Shown one piece after another: positions 1 to 9,584 of a stretch of 64,000 bases of DNA. Each line of letters opens with the position of its first letter. The first letter of the stretch is position 1. Below the pieces are notes generated by a model, which was not told the DNA's origin, did no database searches, and saw only the letters and a list, made by a program, of their open reading frames with translations. This DNA is from Haematococcus lacustris (Eukaryota; Chlorophyta; Chlorophyceae; Chlamydomonadales; Haematococcaceae). Location of the stretch: NCBI GenBank assembly GCA_030144725.1, contig JASKMD010000010.1, forward strand, positions 2,486,347 to 2,550,346. Direction: 5' to 3'. The position numbers and the translations under genes are program-made.

Positions 1-938
1 GCCTGATAACCCTAGTGTCGCCCTCATGCACCGAACACTACATTGTTATGGATGCGTCTCCAGGACCTAGCTGTGTGTTGTTGACCATACAAGGGGCATA
101 ACACGCACCACACCCTAGCATGTGGCTGGATCACTGCCAGGCCTTCACTTGCTAGGCATGACCGTGATGCATACATGCAAAGGGGGTATGTAGCAGGTGG
201 CTACCAGGTTTGCGGCCTTAGCGCATCACCGCGTGGTGGTGTTGTCCATACAAGGGGCATGCGGTGCACCACACCCTAGCATATGGCTGGATCAGGTGAG
301 CCTCCACTATAGGTACCATCCGTAGTCCAGCTAGCAGTGACACCTTGGGTGTGGATCACTGCCAGGCCTGCACTTGCTAAGCATGACGCTGATGCCTACA
401 TGTAAAGGGGGTATGCAGCAGATGGCTACCACGTTTGCGGCCTTAGCGCATCACCGCGTGGTGGTGTTGTCCATACAAGGGGCATGCGGTGCACCACACC
501 CTAGCATATGGCTGGATCAGGTGAGCCTCCACTATAGGTACCATCCGTAGTCCAGCTAGCAGTGACACCTTGGGTGTGGATCACTGCCAGGCCTGCACTT
601 GCTAAGCATGACGCTGATGCCTACATGTAAAGGGGGTATGCAGCAGATGGCTACCACGTTTGCGGCCTTAGCGCATCACCGCGTGGTGGTGTTGTCCATA
701 CAAGGGGCATGTGGCGCACCACACCCTAGCATTAGGTTGGATCTGGTGAGCCTCCACCATAGGTACCATCCGTGGTCCAGCTAGCTGTGGCACATTGGGT
801 GTGGATCACTGCCGGGCTTGCACTTGCTAAGCATGACCGTGATGCATACATGCAAAGGAAGTATGTAGCAGGTGGTTACCACGTTTGCAGCATTAGTGCA
901 TCACCGCGTGGTGGTGTTGTCCATACAAGGGGCGTAGG
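1..938. repeat. 225-bp satellite tandem array
   Basis: The phrase GATCACTGCC recurs at 129, 354, 579 and 804, giving an exact 225-base period. Full monomers at 354 and 579 are nearly identical; the outer ones are more divergent and the first is partial. Monomers share the stretch beginning GTGGTGGTGTTGTCCATAC. No coding frame is conserved across monomers, so this is non-coding satellite DNA that continues beyond the left edge. Confidence 0.93.
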
Positions 939-1136
939 TATCATTTGAGAAGAGGATACACGGCTAATGACCACCACCGTTTTCTTCATTACATCTTGAC
1001 CATTCACAGCTTACAAATCACGTTATGTGGCATGGAACTGAACGGAAGCTCAGGACAGCTTTTTACAAGCTTTTGTACCATGCAACATACTTCTCAGATG
1101 GGCTCAAAGTTGTTGCTGATTGCTAATACAAGACTG

Positions 1137-1732
1137 CACTGCCACACACCTACAGCCTGCTGCTGCTGTCCATGCACTGCTCATGCACTACAGCCTGCTG
1201 CTCTTGCTGCTGATCATGCACCGCAACACACCTACAACCTGCTGCTGCTGCTGCCCATGCACTGCTGCTCGTTGCACTACAGCCTGCTGCTGTTGCTGCT
1301 CATGCACTAAAACACATGCACTGCAGCCTGCTGCTGCTGCTGCTCATGCACTGCAGCACACCTACAGCCTGCTGCTACCTGCAGCCTGCACTGCCACACA
1401 CGTACAACCTCCTTCTGCTGCTGTCCTTGCACAGCTGCTCATGCGCTACAGCCTGCTGCTGTTGCTGCTCATGCACTGTAACACATGCACTGCAGCCTGC
1501 TGCTGCTGCTCATCCACTGCAACGCACCTGCAGCCTGCTGCTACCTGCACTGCTACAAACGCACAGCCTCCTGCTGCAGCTGTCCTTGTACTGCTGCTCA
1601 TGCACTACAGCCTGCTGCTGTTGCTGCTCATGCACTGTAACACATGCACTGCAGCCTGCTGCTGCTCATGCACCACAGCACACCTGCAGCCTGCTGCTAC
1701 CTGCAGCCTGCACTGCCACACACCTACAGGCA
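1137..1732. repeat. CTG-rich degenerate minisatellite
   Basis: Imperfect repeats combine runs of CTGCTGCTG with CATGCACTGC and ACACCTACAGCC. Open frames through it on both strands are low-complexity Cys/Leu/His products of the repeat. It ends abruptly where the G-rich minisatellite begins. Confidence 0.85.
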
Positions 1733-2200
1733 GGGCAGGGCAGGGCCGGGGGCAGGGGGCCGGGAAGGGGGCAGGGGGCAGGGCAGGGGCCAAGGGGCAG
1801 GGCAGGGTGCAGGGCAGGGTGCAGGGCAGGGGGCTTGGATGGGGTGGAGAGGGCTGGGCAGGTAGGGGGCAGGGCTGGGAGGGGGTAGGGCAGGGCTGGG
1901 CAGGGAGGGGCAGGGCAGGGCAGGGCAGGGCAGGGCAGGGCAGGGCAGGGCAGGGCAGGGCAGGGCAGGGCAGGGCAGGGAGGGGTAACGCAAGGCTGGG
2001 AGGGGATGGGGCAGGGCTGGGAGGCGGTGGGGCAGGGCTGGGAGGGGGTAGGGCAGGGCTGGGAGGGGGTGGGCAGGGCTGGGCAGGGAGGGGAGGGGCA
2101 ACGCAAGGCTGGGAGGGGGTAGAGCAGGGCTGGGAGGCGGTGGGGCAGGGCTGCGAGGCGGTGGGGCAGGGCTGCGAGGGGTGGGGCTGGGCGGCGGGCC
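1733..2200. repeat. G-rich minisatellite (GGGCA / GGCTGGGAGGG units)
   Basis: The plus strand is a run of GGGCA pentamers, including a perfect stretch at about 1912-1980, followed by longer GGCTGGGAGGGGGT-type units. Almost every unit has G-runs of three or more, so quadruplex formation on the plus strand is plausible. The four overlapping open frames (Gly/Arg-rich and Pro-rich) are repeat artefacts. Confidence 0.88.
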
Positions 2201-2743
2201 GCCGGTCTTGCCGTTCTATGTTGTTGTGGTCCCCTTGAACTGTTATTGTGGATGGCTTGCATGTATAGGCACACAACAACAGAGTTATGGCAAGGGTACT
2301 GCAAGGGGCGAATTGTTGGTGTTGCCCCTACTGTGTTAGTGGCTAGGTATTACCTTAACCATCTCACCTGTAGCTCGCCTGGCCCGCGCCTAGCTCAGCT
2401 CCACGCGTGTCTTCTTGCTGTCCTTTAGCTGTGCGTGGGGGACGCACTCGCTTTGGGTTTTGCTTTGCGGTAGGGGTTACATCCGCTTGCGCTGCTTCCG
2501 TTGATGCTGCAACGATGGTAGTCACTGGTGCTGGTAGGAGCTGCCGGCGCTGAGGCTACTGGAGAGGATTACCGTGGGCATTCTTTACCCTGCTGCGCAG
2601 TCGTCTTGTACGCAGAGCTGTAGATGGCTCTAGATAGAGCAACACGACCTGTGCGGGCAGCGGTTAGGCGGTTGCGCTATTCCACCTGACAGCGGCTAGT
2701 AAATCTACCTCACAGGTGGAAGAGTTACCGGGAGACTTGATTG
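2201..2743. other. Unassigned stretch before the gap
   Basis: Unique-looking sequence between the G-rich minisatellite and the assembly gap. I see no supported gene, RNA or repeat in it. It could be the 3' part of the LINE fragment whose coding part lies across the gap. Confidence 0.4.
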
Positions 2744-3243
2744 NNNNNNNNNNNNNNNNNNNNNNNNNNNNNNNNNNNNNNNNNNNNNNNNNNNNNNNNN
2801 NNNNNNNNNNNNNNNNNNNNNNNNNNNNNNNNNNNNNNNNNNNNNNNNNNNNNNNNNNNNNNNNNNNNNNNNNNNNNNNNNNNNNNNNNNNNNNNNNNNN
2901 NNNNNNNNNNNNNNNNNNNNNNNNNNNNNNNNNNNNNNNNNNNNNNNNNNNNNNNNNNNNNNNNNNNNNNNNNNNNNNNNNNNNNNNNNNNNNNNNNNNN
3001 NNNNNNNNNNNNNNNNNNNNNNNNNNNNNNNNNNNNNNNNNNNNNNNNNNNNNNNNNNNNNNNNNNNNNNNNNNNNNNNNNNNNNNNNNNNNNNNNNNNN
3101 NNNNNNNNNNNNNNNNNNNNNNNNNNNNNNNNNNNNNNNNNNNNNNNNNNNNNNNNNNNNNNNNNNNNNNNNNNNNNNNNNNNNNNNNNNNNNNNNNNNN
3201 NNNNNNNNNNNNNNNNNNNNNNNNNNNNNNNNNNNNNNNNNNN
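2744..3243. other. Assembly gap (500 N)
   Basis: Exactly 500 undetermined bases, a standard scaffold-gap size, so the true length is unknown. It interrupts the C-terminal end of the LINE reading frame; translations across it mean nothing. Confidence 0.99.
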
Positions 3244-4810
3244 ACATGGGGGGGATGAGGCACCAGAGGGAGGATTGGTGAACTTGGGTGCCGAGGCTGA
3301 GGGAGAGCTGTTGTCTAATGGTAATGGCGATGGGGCAACTCCAAAAGCTATGTTGGCGGCTGTGACGGGGATGGTGAGAGGGGTCGCAAGGGCAAGACCA
3401 GGGAGTGATGCGGCTTCCAGGGATGGCATTGATGCTCAAGCGCCAAAGGGTCTCTTTAAGGATGTTGGAACAAGGAACCTTCCAGGCTTTGTTAAGGTTG
3501 GTAGTGAAAGCTTGAAGGGCTAGCGCTCGAGTGGTGGGTGGGTGAGGTGTGGATAGTGCTTGGGTGATGTAAGAGAGGTGGGCCTGCTTGCGGGCGGAGG
3601 TGATGTGGGGTGTGAGCATGGAGGTGAAGACCCTCACAGGGGTCCCTATGAGGGTGGGGAAGACCCGAGGGGTAGAGGTGGTGGGTGAGGACCAAGAGAG
3701 GGAGGTAAGGTGTTGGAGGGGGACTGGTGTAACTGGGAGGGGTTGGTTGGTAGAGGTAGCGGGAAGGGATAAAGGGCGGAGGGCTTGGAGGGCTTGGCAA
3801 ATGAGGGTAATGATGCCTTGGGGGAGGAGGTGGGGTTGGTGGAGTGAAGGGAGCCCTATGATGCCTCGAGTAATGTCAGGGACGGTGGCTTGGGTAGAGA
3901 GAAGGAGGGTATGAGCAGGGTGGAGAGAGGGACAGGCGTGGGTGAGGAGGGTGGCTGCTAGGGGGATCCATGAAGGGGATGATTGAGAGGGAGTTGGGGG
4001 TGTTGGTGAAGGGGGGAGGGTGTTGGAGTTGGTAGGAGAAGGCTGGGTAAGGTGGGAGGGGCTGTCCCGGGAGGGGCCAGGTGGTCGGCTGGAGGAGAGA
4101 AGGGGGGTGAGAAAGCCGGAGAAGAGGGATTGAAGGGTGTGGTAGAGTTGGGAAAGGAAGGTAAGGATAAAAGAGAGGAAGGGGCGGGTAGGTGTAGGGC
4201 GGGTCATGGGGGGGGTTTGAAGGGTGGGATTGGCTGGTGGGGGAGACGGGGAGGGAAGGGTGGAGTAGGTGTGGTCATTGATGAGGTGGTGGAGAAGCCG
4301 TGTAGCCATGGCGGCGTGCCGAGCATGGATGTGTTCTCTTAGTGGTAGGAGGCCAAAACCTCCGTCAGCAGGACGGCCCATGGCTAGGGGGTAAGGGAGG
4401 TGCTTGGCCACAATGCGGTAGAGAGAATGGGTGAAGGTAGGGAGAGTAGGTGGTAGGCCCGAGAATTCGGCTTGGTAGAGGAAGGTGCTAAGGGCATAGG
4501 TGGAGGAGGCGATGCCCTTGCCCATGGTAGAGAGGGGGAGGCCGTTGAGACGGTGGAGGTGTTTGGTGGCTTGCCTCAGGCGCTCCTCCCAGGCTGAGGA
4601 GGTAGCTGGGTCGGGGTGAGGGGAGAAGGTGTTTGGAGGTCTTAGAGAGGCTCGGGTGGCTCTGGTGTGGCGAGGGGTGGTGGAAGAGAGGGTAGGGTTG
4701 GCCTGTTGGATGCCAAGGGAAGTGGCGGAGTGATGGACAGGGATGCCAGCCAGATGGGTGGGGGGAGAGGGGAGGGGGACGCCAATGAGGACAGCAGAGG
4801 ATTTGTCTGA
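3244..4810 (-). pseudogene. Non-LTR retrotransposon (LINE) reverse transcriptase, C-terminal part
   Basis: A minus-strand open frame runs without a stop from the gap to the gag-like junction at about 4810. It lacks the RT catalytic core but shows what usually follows it in LINE ORF2 proteins: a helical segment with LSTMGKGIASSTYALS, then GRPADGGFGLLPLREH (the GG.GL.. motif after the thumb), and near the gap a Cys/His cluster with CPCDPSHH and FWSCPIA, like the C-terminal zinc-binding segment. The middle is very rich in Pro/Ser/Thr. It is fused in frame upstream to a CCHC gag-like segment. The family call is from motif recognition; the subfamily is not known. It is a fragment: 5'-truncated and cut by the gap. 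Confidence 0.7.
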
Positions 4811-5161
4811 ACCACGGTCAGGGCTGCGGTCTTGCTTGACAGCCTTGGAGGGAGCAGAGCCACCCTTCTTCAGGTCTTGCATCAGCTCCCATGTGCCAGC
4901 ATCCTTCATGGCAGCCTCCTTGCTCAGGCCAGAGGCCTTCCTCTTGCAGTGCTTGGTCCAGTGGGATGACAGTCCACAGTGGTAGCAGTAGCCACGGGCA
5001 GGAGGGGGACCCTCACCGTCAAATGAGGTAGCAGAAGGACGACCAGGAGGTGGGCCAGGGTACCTTGCCTGCAGCCCACGTTGTGCTTTGGCCACCTGGT
5101 GCACAACAGCAACCGGGCGCCTTGAAGCAAGATGCACACCAGAGCCAGCAGCAGGCCTCAT
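4811..5161 (-). pseudogene. Gag-like CCHC zinc-knuckle fragment (copy A)
   Basis: The minus-strand frame starts at MRPAAGSGVHLASRR and contains one zinc knuckle, CYHCGLSSHWTKHC, of the form CX2CX4HX4C, about 60 residues from the start, followed by a Lys-rich tail. Such knuckles bind nucleic acid in retroelement Gag and ORF1 proteins. The counterpart at 29927-30349 has nearly the same first 110 or so residues but a different C-terminus, so the join to the LINE frame at about 4810 is a rearrangement breakpoint. It also marks the left limit of homology between copies A and B. Confidence 0.65.
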
Positions 5162-5291
5162 CCAAAGTGCCTCAACAACAGGACCACGCAGATCTTCTGA
5201 CAGGCCTTATGGCTGAGCTTAAAGGAGGGGCTGGAGGAGGTAGGGTGACCAACGAGGGGTCCAGGTGGGGGAGGGTACGGGAGACAGGAGG

Positions 5292-5634
5292 CACTCCTAC
5301 AATTTAGTCCCTGCGTTTGTCCCTGCGTTCTACCGACCTTGTCCGATCGGGCTGAAATTTTGATAGATGGCAGTTTTCAGAAAATAAAACATATTTCAAG
5401 AAAAATATTTGGAAAAATCCAAAAGCTGTTGCGCTGTGGCCCGCAACCTATCCCTGCACTTATCCCTGCACCTACGCCCCAGGGCCACAGCGCAGCCGCC
5501 TTTGATTTTTTCAAAGTATTGTTTCTGAAAAATATGTTTTATTTTCTGAAAACTACCACCTATCAAAATTTCAGCCCGATCGGACAAGGTCGGTAGAACG
5601 CAGGGACAAACGCAGGGACTAAATTGTAGGAGTG
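5292..5634. mobile_element. Foldback MITE, 343 bp
   Basis: The two halves are inverted copies: 5292 onward reads CACTCCTACAATTTAGTCCC, and the reverse complement from 5634 reads the same. Near-identity continues for roughly 110 bases into each arm, past GACCTTGTCCGATCGGGC. Copy B has an empty site (gacaggagggggaggg, about 30472-30487), so the insertion or its retention is specific to copy A. Counting the G-run on each side gives an apparent 2-bp (GG) target duplication. CACT ends suggest a CACTA/EnSpm derivative, which is inference. Two mirror-image open frames inside result from the palindrome. Confidence 0.9.
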
Positions 5635-5973
5635 GGGGGAGGGTCAGAGGCTAAGTAGGAATATGAAGTTGGAGCATAAGCGCGCATTGGGACTCACAGA
5701 GAAAGGGTCCAAGACATCCGGGGCCCGAGCTTGAGGTGGATGTGGGGGAGAAGGTGTGGGTTGGGGGGGAGGTGGGGGTGGGGGAGAAGGTGTGGGTTGG
5801 GGGGGAGGTGGGGGTGGGAGAGGTGGTGGTGGAGGTGGAGGGGAACCAACATCCGGTGCTTTACATGTCGCACAACAATGGTGCCTATCTTGCCTGGTAG
5901 GATTGCTATCTTACCAAAAGTTTGATCTGAAGTTACATTCGTTTGTTTGTACGAAGTTGCATTCCATTCGCCT

Positions 5974-6090
5974 TCCAGCCCCCCTTGTCCCTGACTCAAA
6001 TGGTGTTAATGGGCTGTGTGGAGTATACCCAATGCACATGGACATGGTGCATGAGTGCCTACCACCTACACTACTGCCTGACTCCGGAAG
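5974..6090 (+). other. Relic Fanzor-element end (copy A)
   Basis: Begins CCCCCTTGTCCCTGACTC and continues GGGCTGTGTGGAGTATACCC, matching the inverted ends of the Fanzor-bearing segment at 53.68-57.05 kb but lacking about 80 bases near the tip. It contains the hairpin GGTGC-ATGA-GTGCC at 6046-6059. No Fanzor coding sequence adjoins it here. Confidence 0.7.
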
Positions 6091-6224
6091 TGTTGAAACT
6101 AGCTGTTGAAAGTACCAGGCCCTACATTCGCCTTCCAACACCAATCATTGAACACCAGCATGCACGTGCCAATGATGTAGCAGTTGCCAAATGTCGAAGC
6201 ATCCACTCCTTCATTCAAACATGT

Positions 6225-8901
6225 TCATCTGAACACACCAGTGCTACGCACTGCCACCCAACGTGGCTGTGACACATGCCTGATACCCTGTGGCCTGCTG
6301 CCAGTAGAAACAGGATTGCAGACGCTGCGCTTGGTGTGCTGAAGCGATACTGTGGCATTGGTGACCACACCACGTGCTTGCTTTGGCTGTGTTGAGGAGT
6401 ACTGAGCTGCCAGGGCCAGGTCTTCTGCTTGCGGTGGCCATGAGTTACAGCTGTCGCCTTGTGCGTGGCTGGCAGCGCATGGCAACACTGGCAGTATGCC
6501 GGCCTGCAGCATGACCTGCTTGCAAGCTGCTCGCTCGCTCTCATTGTCAACCCAGCCATCTGCCATCAACACGGCTTGCACTGGTTTGCGGGTCCTTGGT
6601 GATAACACTGTCGCGGTAGTGACCAGCTGTTCGGTGTTGGGCGCATTGTTGTCGACAATGTACCTGTGAGCAGGACATACGGCATATGTGTTGGCCAGGA
6701 GCACACACTCGCGTGAAGCACCTGATTGCACATGACATTGACTTACTCATAGTTCCTCAGCTTGAATAGGAGCCCGTTCACGTACTTCATGTTGATTATT
6801 GGCTTGCGCTCCACCAGCACTACCGCTGTATCAGACACCGCCATACCATCAATCTCAACCTGTCCTTCTGTTTTGCCGTCCTGCTTCAGCGTGATCTTCT
6901 TGCAGCAGAATGGCCTAACGCCTGCAGCCGCAGTTGAATGGCATGAGCATTGGCTATGATGATGTGCACATGTATCCATCCATGCAGCTGCCAGCAAAAT
7001 GCCACACCTTTGTGCCCAGTCTGGATCAGGTGCTGCACAGCCCACTCGCGGCTGCGGGTCTCGTCAGCCCTGATGCGCCCACGCTGCCACCCTGCATGCT
7101 CAGTGGCCTGCAGCAAAACATTGAAATATACTTCATTGCCACTTGATTCTATTCAATGTGCATTGTGTGTTGCTGCTGTGCGTAGTGCCATGTTCACCTA
7201 CCATGTTCTCCACGTCAGACACGCGCTCAGCCAATTTGCCAAGAGGTGTGCGTTCCGCATCCACCACAACAGCCAGCTGCATGCCGTCTGCCAGCTCAAC
7301 AACATCTACGTCCTGTGCATCTTCGTACTCCGGACCCAGCAGCTGCTGCGGCATGCTCTCCACAACTGCCACCAGGTTATCCCCTATGGCGCACAACTTG
7401 GCAGCCAGCTGCTTGCGAGTGGTGAGCTTCAAGTCGCGCTGCCGATAGCCATCACGACCCCTTGGGGTGTACAAGGTGGTGCCTTTGCACAGCTTGTTCT
7501 CTGCAGTAGCAAATGCATGCCATGGATGGGCTGGCTGTCACACTCAAGTTTCACTCGTGACACATGACCCCATCCAGGCACCAGACAGCATGCAGGCACC
7601 TCACCAGTCACACTGTTCTCCATCTCAATAGAACCACCTGCATGCACGCACACAGGAGCCACAGCACTGTGGTTGCAATGCACAGCACAATGCCTATGGC
7701 CCACACCATGCAGTAGTAATAGTGCATACAACACCATCACTGTACCTCGCTGCTGCAGCTCATGTAACTCCTTTTGAACCAATGCTGCTTCTTTCTGCTG
7801 CAATGCAGCCTTCTGCTGCTGCAATGCTGCTTCTTGCTGCTGCAATGCTGCTTCTTTCTGCTGCAATGCAGCCTCCTTTTGTTGCAGAGCCAAGACTCGT
7901 TGTTGCATCCATTCCCGGTCCTTGTGGTCCCTTGGTGTGCTGTCAAGTTCACTAAGTAACCGCTGTAGTTCTGCGGAGGTTAGGCTCAGGTCACGCTGCA
8001 CATTATCCATGGTCGCGGTTACTCAAGTTGGCGTGACGCATGTAGACATTGTACGGTTCCAGAGGCCTCCAGAACCACAAAACCGCGTGCGGACATTTCA
8101 TTGTCCCACAACACAAACGAAACATCGTGACACATTATCATCAGTGTGCTGAGCTGCTTGCGCCATCTGTGGCACAGGGGCACCAGCTTGCCTGGTGAGT
8201 AGATGCTCCTGATGCATGGCAGCTCTTCCACCACGGTCACCGCCAGTCCCTGGCTCTGAGTCTCATTTTCTGTGACCAGACCTGCTGCTGTAACACACGC
8301 TCTAGACATCTGACTCTGCAGCTGAACGAGAGCACTAGTTTGGAAACATAATCACTGTGCTCATTGTCCAGTGCCTCCATCGGCCGTCCACCATACGTAT
8401 GACCAGCTGGCAGGGTGACGGCAGGCCATATTGCCAAGGGTATGCAACCTTCAGGTCCACTTTGATTGCATATGATCGAAGCAATGATATAGGCTTGTTT
8501 ATGCACGCACTTGGAATTTGCCCAAGTATGTGGCTACGGACGACGTGTGGTGCTGTGGAGCTACGTTGGCCACTGTTCAGCGCACATGCATGTAAAAGGC
8601 AAGTACACAAATGCAAGTGGACATATTCCATGTTACTTGTCCCCAATTGCTATGTACCTTTCGTCAGCACGAAGATCTTATACTTGCGCAACTTCACCAG
8701 CTCCTCTTGCAGCATGATCACTTTCTTGCGCATCTGTCCCAGCTCGACCGATACTTCAGCTGGTCGCACGCTTGCAGGATAGGACCGCTCTTTATTCTCA
8801 ATCTTCTCTTCCACCCCCTCTATTCTCACCTGACCTCCGAAATGGCCGCCGTGGCTGCCGTGAACTCTGGCGCGGACATCCTGGACCACCAATGGGAGCA
8901 T
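6225..8901 (-). pseudogene. Coiled-coil / PD-(D/E)XK-like gene, copy A (frameshifted)
   Basis: Counterpart of the gene at 31124-33802. Visible exons are: 8650-8901 (coiled-coil start), about 8019-8309, a main exon from ATG at 8010, then exons near 7000-7105 and 6745-6920 carrying QVEIDGMAVSDTAVVLVERK, and a 3' open region 6225-6731. The main exon has lost one GGCT unit at about 7526 (GGCTGGCTGT, where copy B has GGCTGGCTGGCTGT). This 4-nt loss throws the frame off after VKLECDSQP; the rest continues in another frame (7133-7474). Function is not known; see copy B. Confidence 0.6.
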
Positions 8902-9422
8902 GCATAGCTCATGAGCAGAGCGTACGGAGAGAGTAGAGAGAGAAGCGAGAGACAGGGGAAAGGGTTTCTATTCGCATTATAAGCTTACATACCGTCTTTG
9001 CCGTTTCAACATAACCTGGTGTACTCAGATGGCCTGTGGTGGCAAGTACCATCGTTCATCTGACTACACCCATGTGACTGCACTCATGTTAGGAAAGGGG
9101 GTGTCACCTCTTTAATGATGAGTGGCAGCTGTCTGCATCTGACAGCCAACACTGCATCCAGGTCTAGGCTGCTCTGCCTGCCCCAGCCAAGCCAGCTCTC
9201 CAATGTGCACTGTCCTTTGCACTGCCTGTGCCTGTGCCAACTCCCATGTCTGCGGCTATACTGTAAGCCCTGATTTGGCTACTAATGGTGGAAAACCCTG
9301 TTGTGGAGTATATTGGCTGACTGTTGCTCATTGGCACAGCTACAGCACCTTGTTTTACCCTCAGCTGATGCACCCCAACCCGCCACACCTGCTGCCATGC
9401 CTGCTGCTCTCCCCCCAGGCTG

Positions 9423-9584
9423 ATGTACCCCAGCCAGCTCACAGGCCGCAAGGCGCCAACCCCTATAGCAGCTGCAGTGCCGCAAGGCATCCCTGCAACC
9501 AGCCCATCTCAGGACGTCAAGGCCCAGCTGCCGCTGGTGCAGAGCCCGTTGCCGCTGCGGGCAGTGCTGCACATCGCTTTGCAG
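9423..9584 (+). pseudogene. Relic kinase exon, copy A
   Basis: The frame contains [20 protein letters not shown] just before a possible exon end (TTTGCAG at 9584). It closely resembles the exon of the downstream kinase that ends [20 protein letters not shown] (kinase helix before HRD). No other kinase exon lies nearby, so this is probably a leftover of a second, mostly deleted kinase paralogue. The same relic occurs in copy B. Confidence 0.55.

Noticed and set aside
1120..2304. Open frames of 190-372 codons over the left minisatellites
   Set aside because: Repeat translations without motifs, open on both strands.
2664..3523. Open frames across the N gap
   Set aside because: Mostly undetermined residues; the frame cannot be known across a gap of unknown length.
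5339..5596. Two mirror-image frames beginning SDRAEILI
   Set aside because: Consequence of the MITE palindrome; the same sequence is read on each arm.
8019..8309. Independent short gene ending just before ATG 8010
   Set aside because: A stop nine bases before the next ATG on the same strand would be odd for a nuclear gene; treated as an unresolved part of the same locus.
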